From: Shewanella sp. CG12_big_fil_rev_8_21_14_0_65_47_15
GTDB taxonomy: Bacteria; Pseudomonadota; Gammaproteobacteria; Enterobacterales; Shewanellaceae
Length of the DNA: 42,878 bases
Direction: 5' to 3'
NCBI RefSeq assembly: GCF_002783505.1
Contig: NZ_PFGL01000031.1
Span: 1 to 42,878, forward strand
The position numbers and the translations under genes are program-made. The notes below the pieces were generated by a model. That model ran no database searches. It was not told the origin of the DNA and saw only the letters and a program-made list of their open reading frames with translations. Shown here piece after piece: positions 1-9,391 of this stretch. Position 1 is the stretch's first letter. Each line of letters opens with the position of its first letter.

Positions 1-305
1 GACCATGTGATCGCAACATTCGTACATCCTGTACAGCAGATGTCGCCGTCGAGCCTATAGGGATGCTTCTTTTAAAACAAATAGACGGCGAATCGAAGGG
101 GAAATAATGACGATGAATACTGCGTAACTGGCAATATATCGCTTGCTTTTGAGGTCTTTCGAAAATGAAATGGCGGAAATCTTAGATTTCCGCCATTTTC
201 AGATGATACGCAAAATACTCAATGTGGGACTCAGTATCGAGCGTTATTGCTCTCCTACCCATGTTGAAAACTGGTCATGCCGACGACTCACATTGAAAGT
301 GAACA
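1..305. other. Left edge, no confident gene
   Basis: No gene can be supported here. The third forward frame stays open from the window edge to a TAA at 105-107. It could be the last 34 codons of a plus-strand gene, but I do not recognise the residues. That stop overlaps an ATG (107-109) as TAATG, preceded by AAGGGG, yet the new frame closes after six codons at 125-127. A hairpin at 168-199 follows. From 200 to 305 I see only the downstream flank of the MCP gene. Confidence 0.4.
168..199. terminator. Probable bidirectional hairpin terminator
   Basis: A 14-bp perfect stem (168-181 with 185-198) closes on a 3-base TTA loop. The arms read AATGGCGGAAATC and its complement. It is followed on the plus strand by a short TTTT run and preceded by AAAA, so it could end transcription from either side: an unseen plus-strand gene on the left and the minus-strand MCP on the right. 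The U-tract is short, so efficiency is uncertain. Confidence 0.6.
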
Positions 306-1760
306 TTAGCTAGTGCGGTACTGCTTTAAAATGCCATCTAACTCGACCGAGGCATGGTGTAGGTCATTGGCTAAGGTCACACTGCGCTGGGCCGTTTGTT
401 TGATGGTTTCCGACTGATGGCGGATTTCATTCAATTGTCCGGCAATGTCCCGCGCGGCGACACTCTGCTCCTCCGTCGAGGCAGCAATTTGGCTGCTCAT
501 ATCAAATACCGCATTCACCGACTGCGCCATGCCTTGGACATCGTCACCTACAGCAATAATCGCGCTGCGGCCTTCATCGGCCTGTTCGACTATCTCCATG
601 GTAATGCCTGATAATCGACTCGTGCCAGACTGTAAGCCTTCGATCATGGCTTGAATCTCGACCGTGGCCTGCTGCGTGCGGCCCGCAAGAGTACGCACTT
701 CATCGGCCACCACGGCAAAGCCGCGACCCTGCTCGCCGGCACGCGCCGCTTCAATGGCCGCATTTAGGGCTAACAAGTTGGTTTGCTGGGAAATACTGTT
801 AATAGTCGTCACCACGGCATCGATACTCGCCGCATCCTTAGACAACTGTTCAACCGACGAAAACGCCGCGCCAATCTTAGTCGAAAGTAAGCCAATACTT
901 TCCACTGTATGGCTAATTCGCCCTTGGCTAGCCGACATTTGGGTTGAGTTTTCCTTCGTGTGCAATGAAGTGTTACTGGCGTTAACTGAAACTTCTTCAA
1001 TCGCCGAGGTCATTTGTGCCATCGCCACGGCAACGGAATCGAGAAATTGATGCTGGAAACCAATCAACTCATCACTGGTGGCCGCCTGTTGATTGAACTC
1101 ATCGGATGCAAGCGACAAGGTTTGGGCATTTTTACCAATGGCTGAAACCATTTCGCTCATATTATCGGCGCAGCGATCGATCTCACGGGCGATTAGACTG
1201 AAGTCGTCGGTACCAAAGAAGTTTAATCTAAAGCTCAAGTCACCATCGGCGAGGCGCTTAATCGCCATATACATATCCCACAGGCCACCACCGAGGGAGG
1301 TCGAGATCCAATAGCTCAGTTGAAACAATGGCAATAGACCGACTAAGGCAAGCCAAAACATCAAATTAGCATCGCTACGCCCTTCGCTTTCCCACTGTTT
1401 AACATTCTGTGAAAGCTGTAACGCCTGGCCACCGACCACAGTTGCGCTAGCGGTCACATTATCACCTTTACGCTCGGCTTCTGCTTGGCGTGGCATTAAT
1501 GTCAGCCCGTTATCGCGGGCAAATTGTGTCAGAGTGTCACCCTCAAGCCGCTGGGAACTGGCCACTTGGGCGAAGGCATCGACCGTTGCCTGTACCCGCG
1601 TGAGGGAGGCGCCTTCAAGGTTACGGTGGGCATGTTGGTAGTTCACCAGTGCCACGGCGGCCGTGATCAGCGTCACCATTGAACACACTACCCAAAATTT
1701 TCCGTTAAGGCTGAGTTTGATCAATATGGCATCAATGGTGCGAAACTGGATTTGTTTCAT
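306..1760 (-). CDS. Methyl-accepting chemotaxis protein
   Basis: Chemoreceptor that passes a ligand signal across the inner membrane to the CheW/CheA kinase. The 484-residue protein starts at an ATG at 1760 (AGGAA about 8 bases upstream), which removes a 12-residue extension seen if the frame is opened further. A first membrane helix lies near residues 18-40, followed by a short periplasmic region of about 90 residues. A second helix ([19 protein letters not shown]) and a HAMP-like segment follow. The C-terminal half is a typical MCP signalling domain containing the hairpin tip core [20 protein letters not shown]. The small ligand region does not match a sensor family I can name, so the ligand is unknown. 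There is no C-terminal CheR/CheB pentapeptide. It is monocistronic, 104 bp from the DUF1097 gene. Confidence 0.93.
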   Translation of the reverse strand: MKQIQFRTIDAILIKLSLNGKFWVVCSMVTLITAAVALVNYQHAHRNLEGASLTRVQATVDAFAQVASSQRLEGDTLTQFARDNGLTLMPRQAEAERKGDNVTASATVVGGQALQLSQNVKQWESEGRSDANLMFWLALVGLLPLFQLSYWISTSLGGGLWDMYMAIKRLADGDLSFRLNFFGTDDFSLIAREIDRCADNMSEMVSAIGKNAQTLSLASDEFNQQAATSDELIGFQHQFLDSVAVAMAQMTSAIEEVSVNASNTSLHTKENSTQMSASQGRISHTVESIGLLSTKIGAAFSSVEQLSKDAASIDAVVTTINSISQQTNLLALNAAIEAARAGEQGRGFAVVADEVRTLAGRTQQATVEIQAMIEGLQSGTSRLSGITMEIVEQADEGRSAIIAVGDDVQGMAQSVNAVFDMSSQIAASTEEQSVAARDIAGQLNEIRHQSETIKQTAQRSVTLANDLHHASVELDGILKQYRTS

Positions 1761-1864
1761 CTTGATAATTCCTAAGAACAAAATGCTATTTGGCACTAAA
1801 TCAACATTATAGCTCAGATCGCCGCAGCAGAGATGCCAACAATAAGATCCAAGCAGATATAATG

Positions 1865-2356
1865 CTAATCCGCACTGGCCACTTGGTTACGAGTCGCGGT
1901 CGACCACTTTTGTGTCAAGGTAACCAATTGCCCCGTTAGCAGGCTCATACTAAAACCGAGTAAGCCACCTATGACCAAGGGTGGCACTATATTGGCCACA
2001 TCCCCCGCCATGGCGAAGGTAATGCAGCAACCAATAAAGGCGCCGGGAATAAAGCTCAACTTTTGATAACTCGCCTGTAAACACATGGCCGAGGTGGCTA
2101 TGCCGGTAAAAATATACCCAAATACGGGCGACACAAAAAAACTGCTGCCGGAGATGATGAGCCAAGCCCAAAATACCCCAGACAGATTCGTGCACCACGC
2201 CATCATCACGCCTTGAAAACCAGCCTTAGGTTGAGCAAAAAAAGTGCTGCATCCTAAAAAACCAATCCAAGTGACCAGATGAAAGGCATCTGCGACGCCA
2301 CACCAAATAGCCGCCAATAGGCCGGCTGAAATAGCGACTTGCCAACGATTTTCCAT
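1865..2356 (-). CDS. DUF1097 family membrane protein
   Basis: A 163-residue integral membrane protein with about five hydrophobic segments and many small residues (for example [15 protein letters not shown] near the C-terminus). The pattern fits the DUF1097 family, which includes E. coli YcdZ; the molecular function of the family is not established. I chose the ATG at 2356 because AAGGGG lies 6-9 bases upstream; an earlier frame start nine residues upstream lacks this. The gene follows the molybdenum hydroxylase operon on the same strand but is separated by 210 bp containing a terminator, so it probably has its own promoter. A role in moving the oxidase substrate or product would be guesswork. 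Confidence 0.75.
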   Translation of the reverse strand: MENRWQVAISAGLLAAIWCGVADAFHLVTWIGFLGCSTFFAQPKAGFQGVMMAWCTNLSGVFWAWLIISGSSFFVSPVFGYIFTGIATSAMCLQASYQKLSFIPGAFIGCCITFAMAGDVANIVPPLVIGGLLGFSMSLLTGQLVTLTQKWSTATRNQVASAD

Positions 2357-2504
2357 GGATGACCCCTTTATAATTCTATTCACGGAAGTTTATCTGTTGG
2401 TTAAATTACCTCTATTTTGGTAACAAAAACCTGATCTATTGCTAATTTTCGGCATTAATGCCCGTAAAATCGCTAACAAGCAATTTTTTTGTGGTAAAAA
2501 AACG

Positions 2505-2531
2505 AAAAAAGCGCTTGTTAGGCGCTTTTTT
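2505..2531 (-). terminator. Terminator of the Mo-hydroxylase operon
   Basis: AAAAAAGCGC (2505-2514) pairs with GCGCTTTTTT (2522-2531) around a 7-base loop. Read on the minus strand the GC stem is followed by a run of six U, giving an intrinsic terminator 36 bases beyond the stop of the large subunit gene. The symmetry would also let it act on plus-strand transcription. Confidence 0.8.
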
Positions 2532-2566
2532 ATTCAAATGGCTTTCAGTCAACCCTGTTGCAGCAC

Positions 2567-4813
2567 TTACACTCGCAATAGTTTGTTGACGGGAAGATCG
2601 CGGATCCTCTGCCCCGTTGCCGCAAAAATCGCATTAGTTAAACTCGGGGCGACGGGCGGTACCCCCGGCTCACCCACGCCCGCAGGCGCAGCATTGGACG
2701 CAATAATGATGACTTCAATAGCGGGGGTTTGGGGGAGTCGCAGTAAAGGATAATCGTGGAAATTCGATTGTTGTACTTTGCCCTCTTGGTAAGTAATTTC
2801 ACCCATCAAGGCTAAACTCAGGCCAAACACAATCGCGCCTTCGGTCTGGGCTTTTACCCTATCGGGATTGACTATGGTGCCCGCATCAATAGCAGCGATG
2901 GCATTCAGCACCTTAAGCTGTTCATCCTCGTTCACTTCCACCAGCATGGCCACGGCGACATAACTGACAAAACTGCGGTGCACGGCAAAACCCCAGCCCT
3001 GATTTTTACCCGCCTTGGGTGCCTTAGCTTGAGCCTTTTCGACCGCGTCGATTACCCCTAAATAGCGGCCCACATCCACGGGGTGACGGCTGAGATCTTC
3101 ACCATAGTTGCCGTATTTAAAGCCTTGTTCGCTAAAGGCCTCACGCCTTGCTTCCCCTAACAGGCTACGCCACATCTCAAAGCATGAAACTTGGGATCTA
3201 TGGGCCATTTCATCGACAAAACTACCGGCACTAAAACCGTGCTGAATATTACATACAGAGCGCATCCAACCAATACGGCTGTGCGCCTTAGCTTTTACCG
3301 CTTCGTATCTTAAATGGGGCAAAGCAAAGGGCACATCCACAAAGCCTAAATCCAATTCACCACCGGAGGGATATTCCACCCCTTCGGCAAAGGTTGAACT
3401 GATCGATGGGAATCCCGTACGGGCTAAAAGCGCGGTCGGTTTATTATTGGCATCGAATAACGCCTGATAGGACTGGGCGCTGATAGCATGGTAATAACCA
3501 TTTTGAATTTCATCCTCGCGGCTCCAACTCACCTTAATTGGGCGCTTGAATTGCTTAGATAACAGCGCGGCTTCAACACTAAAATCAGGTTTGGATTTAC
3601 GCCCAAAACCGCCACCCAGCAGGGTGACATTGACTTTAATCGCCTCTTCTTCCATGCCTAGCGCAGCGGCCACATTTTGCTGGGTACTTTGGGGCGTTTG
3701 GGTCGATGCCCAGATTTCACAGCCCTTTTCAGTCACATGGGCAGTGGCAACGGGCGGCTCAATAGAGGAATGGATTAAATAAGGCACGGTATAAACCGCC
3801 TTTAACGTATTCGCTTCGGGCCAGTTTTTGATCTCAGCGCCGACTTGGCGCACGACTTTACCGCTTTGCTGTACGCGCTCGACAAGCTCTTTCAAATAAA
3901 GAGTCGAATCATGCTGGCTGTTGTCGGCCTGGGTCCAAGTGATCTTTAAGGCTTTGCGCCCTTCGAGGGCGCTCCAGGTATTTGTCGCTATCACGGCAAC
4001 GCCCCCCAAAGCCTGAAACGCGGGTGCACCCTTAGCGGCTGGCAAACGATACACATCCACTACCCCGGCCACTTTACGCGCTGCGGTATCATCCAAGCTT
4101 GCCACATCGCTCCCAAGCACAGGTGGGCGCATAATGCTGGCGTAAAGCATGCCATCACGTTTGATATCGTAACCATAAATCGCGCTGCCGCTTAACATGG
4201 CATCCATATCAACGATTTGACGTGATGCACCAATCTGCTTGAAATCTTTAATCTCTTTAAAGGTTAACGACTCAACGGCGGGGACGGGCTGCTCTGATGC
4301 GGCTAACGCTAACTCGCCGAACTTGGCCGAGCGGCCAGATTTAGCATGCAAGACTTTATGGTCGGCGGTATACACCTCGCTCACGGGGACTTTCCAGCGC
4401 GCGGCTGCGGCTTGCTCTAGCATGGTTCTTGCCATCGCCCCCATCTGGCGCATGCGGTCGTAATTTTCGCGAATACTGCGGCTACCATCGGTATTCTGGC
4501 TGCCATAGCGCTTATCGGCTAAGCCTTGAATGGGGACGATTTTATCCCAATCCGCTTCTAATTCTTCGGCTAAGACTTGCAGAATACCGGTTCTGATCCC
4601 CTGTCCCATCTCGGAGCGATGGCAAGTAAGATACACTTTGTCGTCTTCACCAATGGCAATAAACAGATTCAGCCGCGCTTCTTTATCCTGCGCCAGCGCC
4701 ATGGGGCTCCAAGTTAATCCACTCGCCCCTAATGCGAGTCCGCCACCCACTGCGCCAAACAGTTTTAACACATCGCGGCGGCTGATATTTTCTACGGCAG
4801 TAAAAGTACTCAT
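2567..4813 (-). CDS. Mo hydroxylase large (molybdopterin) subunit, IorB type
   Basis: Catalytic subunit of a two-subunit xanthine oxidase-family enzyme, of the isoquinoline 1-oxidoreductase/aldehyde dehydrogenase (IorB) type. These enzymes hydroxylate N-heterocycles or oxidise aldehydes with water and pass electrons to the small 2Fe-2S subunit. The 748-residue protein starts at the ATG at 4813 with a textbook GGAGG RBS. Its N-terminus carries a twin-arginine signal (ISRRDVLKLFG, residues 10-20, then a hydrophobic stretch to about residue 41, ALAQ), so the folded complex is likely exported to the periplasm. Family motifs present: LLGGGFGRKSKPDF (Mo-cofactor contact) and GVGEPGVPPVAPSLTNAI near the C-terminus, where Glu715 is the expected catalytic base. 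The gene starts 1 base after the small subunit stop, implying translational coupling. The substrate cannot be told from sequence. Confidence 0.92.
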   Translation of the reverse strand: MSTFTAVENISRRDVLKLFGAVGGGLALGASGLTWSPMALAQDKEARLNLFIAIGEDDKVYLTCHRSEMGQGIRTGILQVLAEELEADWDKIVPIQGLADKRYGSQNTDGSRSIRENYDRMRQMGAMARTMLEQAAAARWKVPVSEVYTADHKVLHAKSGRSAKFGELALAASEQPVPAVESLTFKEIKDFKQIGASRQIVDMDAMLSGSAIYGYDIKRDGMLYASIMRPPVLGSDVASLDDTAARKVAGVVDVYRLPAAKGAPAFQALGGVAVIATNTWSALEGRKALKITWTQADNSQHDSTLYLKELVERVQQSGKVVRQVGAEIKNWPEANTLKAVYTVPYLIHSSIEPPVATAHVTEKGCEIWASTQTPQSTQQNVAAALGMEEEAIKVNVTLLGGGFGRKSKPDFSVEAALLSKQFKRPIKVSWSREDEIQNGYYHAISAQSYQALFDANNKPTALLARTGFPSISSTFAEGVEYPSGGELDLGFVDVPFALPHLRYEAVKAKAHSRIGWMRSVCNIQHGFSAGSFVDEMAHRSQVSCFEMWRSLLGEARREAFSEQGFKYGNYGEDLSRHPVDVGRYLGVIDAVEKAQAKAPKAGKNQGWGFAVHRSFVSYVAVAMLVEVNEDEQLKVLNAIAAIDAGTIVNPDRVKAQTEGAIVFGLSLALMGEITYQEGKVQQSNFHDYPLLRLPQTPAIEVIIIASNAAPAGVGEPGVPPVAPSLTNAIFAATGQRIRDLPVNKLLRV

Positions 4814-4814
4814 A

Positions 4815-5318
4815 TTAGCCCTCCTGTTTGGCATAGTTTTGCAGTGCCGCTTTAATCCGTGGGTAGGTGCCGCAGCGGCAGAGATTGCCCGACATGGCCG
4901 AGTTGATTTGTTCCTCTGTGGGCTTAGGATGCTGCGCCACTAACGCCGCAGCCGACATCAGTTGTCCCGCCTGACAATAGCCGCACTGGGGCACGTTATG
5001 TTCGGCCCAGGCATTTTTAAGTTTTTGATTATCCAGCCCTTCAATTGTCGTTAGTCGTTTTCCCTGTGCCTGCCCCAAACTGGTTAAGCAAGCACGAACG
5101 GGTTGGCCGTCTAAATGCACAGTGCAGGCACCGCATAGCCCTGCACCGCAGCCATATTTAGTGCCCGTAAGCCCTAAAATATCCCGTAGTGCCCACAGGA
5201 TGGGCATTTTAGGATCGGCATCTAAGGTAAATGACTTACCGTTGATGGAAAGCGTTTGGGTGGAAGCGGCGGTACTGGCTTTCTTGACGGCGGCTTGGGT
5301 TGATAATACTTCTGCCAT
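4815..5318 (-). CDS. Mo hydroxylase small (2Fe-2S) subunit, IorA type
   Basis: Electron-transfer subunit that carries electrons from the molybdenum centre of the neighbouring large subunit. The 167-residue protein has the two expected iron-sulfur cluster domains. The plant ferredoxin-type cluster is held by Cys57, Cys62, Cys65 and Cys77 ([17 protein letters not shown]). The second, helical cluster is held by Cys112, Cys115, Cys147 and Cys149 (QCGYCQAGQ and [10 protein letters not shown]). About 20 residues of Ala/Ser/Thr-rich N-terminal extension precede the fold. No signal peptide is visible, so it probably rides through the Tat system with the large subunit. It lies 3 bp after the mocA-like gene and 1 bp before the large subunit gene. 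Confidence 0.93.
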   Translation of the reverse strand: MAEVLSTQAAVKKASTAASTQTLSINGKSFTLDADPKMPILWALRDILGLTGTKYGCGAGLCGACTVHLDGQPVRACLTSLGQAQGKRLTTIEGLDNQKLKNAWAEHNVPQCGYCQAGQLMSAAALVAQHPKPTEEQINSAMSGNLCRCGTYPRIKAALQNYAKQEG

Positions 5319-5321
5319 AAC

Positions 5322-6134
5322 TCACTCCTTAAGTGCCAACCACGACGCAAGATCGGCTTGGGTATCAATATCAATTGCGGCGCGGGGGAGTGTTATCGCG
5401 ACTAACGCTCCCCGCTGTGCTTGTTGTTTTAAAATAGATTTCGCCCCGCGATCACCACTCAAATGAGTGAACTGCGGCAATGTTGAAGCATTAAAAATAG
5501 CAGGTACACCCACATCATCCAAATAGTGGGCGGCAACCTCTTTACCGGTTTTATGCCACATCAGAATAAGCTGTCGATAATCCTCGGCGCTCAGAGCCAC
5601 TTGGTCAGCGAGCGTCAGCAGCATGGCATCAAAACCTTGTTCCTTAGCATAACTTGCCGCCAAACTCACCGAAGAGGCAAGGCCCGTTTGCCACTGTGGA
5701 TTAACTAAAATATCAAAGGGTTTGCGGGAATGAAGCTCGGCTAATAATGGTTGTAATATAGGCTGATGAGCACCGAGTATGACTAATAAAGACGCATATT
5801 GGAGCGAAGGAGTGTCTTGGCGCTCCAAATCTAAATCTTGGCAATCAAGCCGTTGTAAACGCTCAACATGGGTGCTGATGATGGCTTGTTCGCTGATTCC
5901 AGTCGCGCTAAGCGATGGTACAAGCTGCGCTAACTTAATGCCCTCAAAGCGCTGACTCCCACCCGCCGCCAATACCACAATCAGCAGCCGTTTGGATAAC
6001 AGTGGCACTTGCTCTGCCAACGTTTGCTCTGCCAACGTTTGCTCTGTCAATGTTAGCGCGGCCGACTTTGGCGCTGTCGAACCGGGCAGTGTCGACGCTA
6101 GCGCAGCAGACTTTTGTACTGGCGGCAACGTCAT
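5322..6134 (-). CDS. MocA-like molybdenum cofactor nucleotidyltransferase
   Basis: Nucleotidyltransferase of the MobA/MocA family, which attaches CMP or GMP to molybdopterin; in xanthine oxidase-type operons the product is usually the cytosine dinucleotide cofactor (MocA activity). Motifs: LAAGGSQRFEGIK (nucleotide-binding signature), VNPQWQTGLASSV, LTLADQV, and GVPAIFNASTL followed by LSGDRGAKSIL. The 270-residue protein starts at an ATG at 6134 whose A is shared with the TGA of the upstream xdhC-like gene (TGATG), so translation is probably coupled. It has an unusual N-terminal extension of about 45 residues, rich in Leu/Thr/Ala/Glu/Gln and encoded partly by a 15-bp tandem repeat. Family members usually begin a few residues before the LAAG motif, so a downstream start is possible, although coupling favours this one. 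Confidence 0.85.
   Translation of the reverse strand: MTLPPVQKSAALASTLPGSTAPKSAALTLTEQTLAEQTLAEQVPLLSKRLLIVVLAAGGSQRFEGIKLAQLVPSLSATGISEQAIISTHVERLQRLDCQDLDLERQDTPSLQYASLLVILGAHQPILQPLLAELHSRKPFDILVNPQWQTGLASSVSLAASYAKEQGFDAMLLTLADQVALSAEDYRQLILMWHKTGKEVAAHYLDDVGVPAIFNASTLPQFTHLSGDRGAKSILKQQAQRGALVAITLPRAAIDIDTQADLASWLALKE
6011..6055. repeat. 15-bp tandem repeat inside the mocA-like gene
   Basis: Two identical copies of GCTCTGCCAACGTTT (6011-6025 and 6026-6040) are followed by a diverged third (6041-6055, three mismatches). The unit is a multiple of three and encodes TLAEQ/LTEQ on the minus strand, so copy-number change would lengthen or shorten the N-terminal extension without a frameshift. 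Confidence 0.9.
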
Positions 6135-7150
6135 CAACGCATGATCTCATCGAGATGTTTTAAGGTCGCGCCATGGAGCACGCCGTGGCACTGGGCCAAA
6201 ATACTTAAGGCCACTGCGCTCGGTAGTTCGCCACCAAGGGCAAGCCCTGCGGGGGCCGAAAATACCCCAGAAAATGATTCAGCACTCAGCCCTGCCATCC
6301 CCAGCACTTTGTCCCGTCGGTGAGCAGGACCAAGCAAGGCGACATAGGCGAGCGGATGGGCTTGAATGACCTTCAATACTGCAGCATCTAAGCCTAAGTT
6401 ATGGTTCATCACCACGGCACAATCCAATTGGGCGATATGATTGGCGGTTAACTCTCCCGCGGTAAGTTTCACTATATGGGCATGGGGAAAATCCGCCACT
6501 CTGGCGTAGGCGGTACGGCTATCGAAAACAGTGACTTGCCAGCCTAAGGTATGGGCCATGGCGGCAATCGGCTTAGCGTCGATACCACCACCAAAAATTC
6601 CCAAGTGAAATCTTGGCCTTAGTGGGATCACTAGCGAGCACTCCTCCCCTTGGGTAAAAATTCCCGTGCGCACAAAATCACTGATGGGAAACGGCGTCTC
6701 GGCTTCGGGATAGAAGGCGGCATGATACAGGCGCGCATCCGCACCGGATTTCACTAAAGGCAACTGATAAAACCCCGATTGACCGTGGCGAAATGCCTGC
6801 ACGAGTTCAATCAGGCCAAGATCGTGATTCTCTTTTAACAGTGGGATCAACATGATATCCACTATACCGCCACAACCGAGTCGATAGCTGGCGTCGGACT
6901 CATCGGTCGCGTCATAGGTGACGCACATGACTTGCTTAGTCTGCATAGCATGTTGGGCGTGGCGGCGTAGGTCGGCTTCTAAACAGCCACCACTTAATAT
7001 TCCTGCCTCTTGGCCGAATTCGTGGAATAACATCATGGCACCGGGTTTACGGTAGGCAGAGCCTTGAATAACAGTGATCACCGCTAGCACCCAAGCGTCA
7101 TCCGCCAGCGGTAACCAATGCTCTAGTAAATCTTCGATTTGGTGATCCAT
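6134..7150 (-). CDS. XdhC/CoxI family Mo-hydroxylase maturation factor
   Basis: Accessory protein of xanthine oxidase-family enzymes. In characterised relatives XdhC binds the molybdenum cofactor, promotes its sulfuration and inserts it into the apoenzyme. The 338-residue protein has the N-terminal XdhC/CoxI domain (GSAYRKPGAMM, SGGCLEADL, LGCGGIVDI) and a C-terminal Rossmann domain (LGIFGGGIDAKPIAAMA, then VVMNHNLGLD and ALLGPAHRRDK). It is the first gene of the minus-strand operon xdhC-mocA-iorA-iorB: maturation genes first, enzyme genes after. Start is the ATG at 7150 with a weak upstream GGAG. The 256 bp upstream, to the MCP stop at 7407, should hold the operon promoter, but I could not assign convincing -35/-10 boxes. 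Confidence 0.92.
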   Translation of the reverse strand: MDHQIEDLLEHWLPLADDAWVLAVITVIQGSAYRKPGAMMLFHEFGQEAGILSGGCLEADLRRHAQHAMQTKQVMCVTYDATDESDASYRLGCGGIVDIMLIPLLKENHDLGLIELVQAFRHGQSGFYQLPLVKSGADARLYHAAFYPEAETPFPISDFVRTGIFTQGEECSLVIPLRPRFHLGIFGGGIDAKPIAAMAHTLGWQVTVFDSRTAYARVADFPHAHIVKLTAGELTANHIAQLDCAVVMNHNLGLDAAVLKVIQAHPLAYVALLGPAHRRDKVLGMAGLSAESFSGVFSAPAGLALGGELPSAVALSILAQCHGVLHGATLKHLDEIMR

Positions 7151-7406
7151 TCACAGGGCTCCGCTCGGTGATACATATTTAAGAAGAAGTCAATCATCTT
7201 TAAATTAGACCTAGTATTGCTTAGATACAATAACCAGACAGTTGCAGTCACACGTTAGCAAAGACGTTTCTAATTTAATAGGGGCAATAGTTTACAAAAA
7301 GTGTCGTGTTAGAAATTGCTGAATGGATTGGATGGGAATTGACATCCGTGTCGTATGGGGGGCTGTCCGGTTAAGCTATCTGTTTACATACAGTGGTAAA
7401 TGCGAG

Positions 7407-9146
7407 CTAGAACTGATATTCACCCGCCTTAGTGCGCAACATTTGGGATTGATTGTCGAGGCTAATGGAGGTCGATTCAATCTGTTCGATAATCTGTGAT
7501 ACCTCACGGGAGTTATCGCGGATCACCATAAGACTCGTCGCAATATCTTTGGAGACTAATGATTGCTCCTCGGTTGACGTCGCCACTTGGGAATTGATCC
7601 CATGGATAGCGGCCGTGCTATGGCGAATATCCTCAAATACCGTCACTATACGTTGCAACTCAGTGCTGGCCTTTTGCATTAACGTCGCCGCTTGAGTCAC
7701 AGATGTGCCGACTTGATTGGTGCGATTTTGCAGGCTGGCGACGATATCATCGATTTCCTTGGTGGAATCTTGAGTACGCTGGGCTAACGAGCGCACTTCA
7801 TCGGCCACCACCGCAAAGCCTCGCCCTTGCTCCCCGGCCCTTGCGGCTTCAATCGCCGCATTCAGTGCCAGCAAATTCGTCTGCTCTGCAATGGCCTTAA
7901 TGACGCCGAGCACATTGCTGACTTGCGTACTTTGATTGACCAGATGCTGCATCGAATCCTGAGTATTAGTGAACTCAGTTTCTAACACGGCCATCGCACT
8001 CAGCGCCTCGGCAACCGTTTGCTGACCCACGCCCACATGGGTTTCATTCTCCGCGGCGCGCATTTCTGCATTAGAGGTACTCTCGCTCACATGCACTAAG
8101 GTGGTGGTCATCTCCTCCATTGCACTGGCGCTGGCATCCAGTTCTTTCGCTACCCGATTTGAGCTTTCCCGTGAAACTTGAATGGATGTTTTAGTCTGTT
8201 TTGCTAATTCAGCGACCTCCTTCGCAATGCCATCGGTTGTGGAGAGTGAACTGGCAAGCGAGGCGATAAATAAATTGATTTGACTAACAATTTCGCCAAT
8301 TTCACCTTGGGTCGAAACTGAAATTCGCCGAGCAAGATTTTTCGAATGCTGGATATCGAGTAGTTCCCGACAGGTTTGCACTATCGGCGTCACAATCCGG
8401 CTCTTAACGATAATAAATCCACCAACCGCGACTAAAATTACAATGCACAATACCAGTTGTGACCAATTCAACGCGGCATGGAGCGCATCTAGCCTATTGC
8501 TCACTTCGCCCTCGGTGCGTTTATCCAGTGCAGTAAAAAACTCATCTATGGGCTGCATGATCTTAGCTTTTTCTCTATGGTATTGATCACTATGTAATAG
8601 CTCCCTTGCCATCGCGAGATTAGGTTCTCCTTTTACACTGTAGGTTTGGGTATTAGGGTCCATAAAGATACCTTTAACGGCATTCATGGCCTTCACTTCG
8701 AGGGCGACTAACGCATCTGAATTTTGCTGGGCTTGTTCGAGGTAACGAAACTCTTGATCTGAAAAACCCAGGGATTGCATTTGGGTCTTTATCGCAACGC
8801 TAGCACCGTCGGGCTTGGGCTTATCACCATAATTCAGCACTAAGTCCCAGTAAATCTGGTGATACTTCTCAGGCCGGGCTTTCTCACCATTTCGAATGGC
8901 TAAAATATCCATATACATTTTTTCGTACTTCTCATCCCCCGTGACAGCATAGGTTCGCGCGAGCCGAGTGAGGTCATCGGAGCTTTGCCTTAATTCATCG
9001 GCGATTTGATAGGACTGATAACGAATACTGGCCGCATCGTTAAAGAGATCGATTCTCGACTTTACATTGAAACTCAGTAATGCCGTTATCAGAGCACTGG
9101 CTACTATGGTTGCAAATACCATAGTCATCATCGTTTTTGTTTTCAT
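7407..9146 (-). CDS. Methyl-accepting chemotaxis protein with large periplasmic domain
   Basis: A 579-residue chemoreceptor of the classical two-helix topology. Helix 1 is near residues 7-25, a mostly helical periplasmic region of about 200 residues follows, and helix 2 is near 228-250 ([16 protein letters not shown]). A HAMP domain (about 250-302) and a signalling domain with hairpin core [20 protein letters not shown] complete the protein. The periplasmic part ([23 protein letters not shown] near its start) resembles helical-bundle sensor domains of other Shewanella and Vibrio MCPs, but the ligand is unknown. Start ATG at 9146 follows GGGGAAAG. The C-terminus lacks a CheR-binding pentapeptide. 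I looked for a sigma-28 flagellar promoter upstream and did not find a convincing one. Confidence 0.95.
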   Translation of the reverse strand: MKTKTMMTMVFATIVASALITALLSFNVKSRIDLFNDAASIRYQSYQIADELRQSSDDLTRLARTYAVTGDEKYEKMYMDILAIRNGEKARPEKYHQIYWDLVLNYGDKPKPDGASVAIKTQMQSLGFSDQEFRYLEQAQQNSDALVALEVKAMNAVKGIFMDPNTQTYSVKGEPNLAMARELLHSDQYHREKAKIMQPIDEFFTALDKRTEGEVSNRLDALHAALNWSQLVLCIVILVAVGGFIIVKSRIVTPIVQTCRELLDIQHSKNLARRISVSTQGEIGEIVSQINLFIASLASSLSTTDGIAKEVAELAKQTKTSIQVSRESSNRVAKELDASASAMEEMTTTLVHVSESTSNAEMRAAENETHVGVGQQTVAEALSAMAVLETEFTNTQDSMQHLVNQSTQVSNVLGVIKAIAEQTNLLALNAAIEAARAGEQGRGFAVVADEVRSLAQRTQDSTKEIDDIVASLQNRTNQVGTSVTQAATLMQKASTELQRIVTVFEDIRHSTAAIHGINSQVATSTEEQSLVSKDIATSLMVIRDNSREVSQIIEQIESTSISLDNQSQMLRTKAGEYQF

Positions 9147-9391
9147 ACTTTCCCCAATAAGAGACGGAAGAACAACTTTAAGTCTAGAAGGAAAATATTA
9201 AAATCGAGGGAAAATGCAGGAATATTCTTTTAAATCTATATGGTTGCGAGCAGTTCTCACTCGCAAAACCATGATAACTTAACGAAATGCTTAGGGCATG
9301 TGACACATAGAGATGCAATGGTATTCGCGCTAACAAGGATATGCGCACGACACAAAAATCGCTGTCACCGCCACAGGTGTCCACACTCTGA

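Noticed and set aside
1761..1864. TATAAT box upstream of the first MCP
   Set aside because: The -10-like TATAAT at about 1805-1811 (minus strand) has no -35 at acceptable spacing.
9147..9391. Sigma-28 promoter or extra short gene upstream of the second MCP
   Set aside because: A TAAA-N15-GCCGATAA match was not found, and the short minus-strand frame at 9184-9489 overlaps the gloC 3' end without RBS or recognisable motif.
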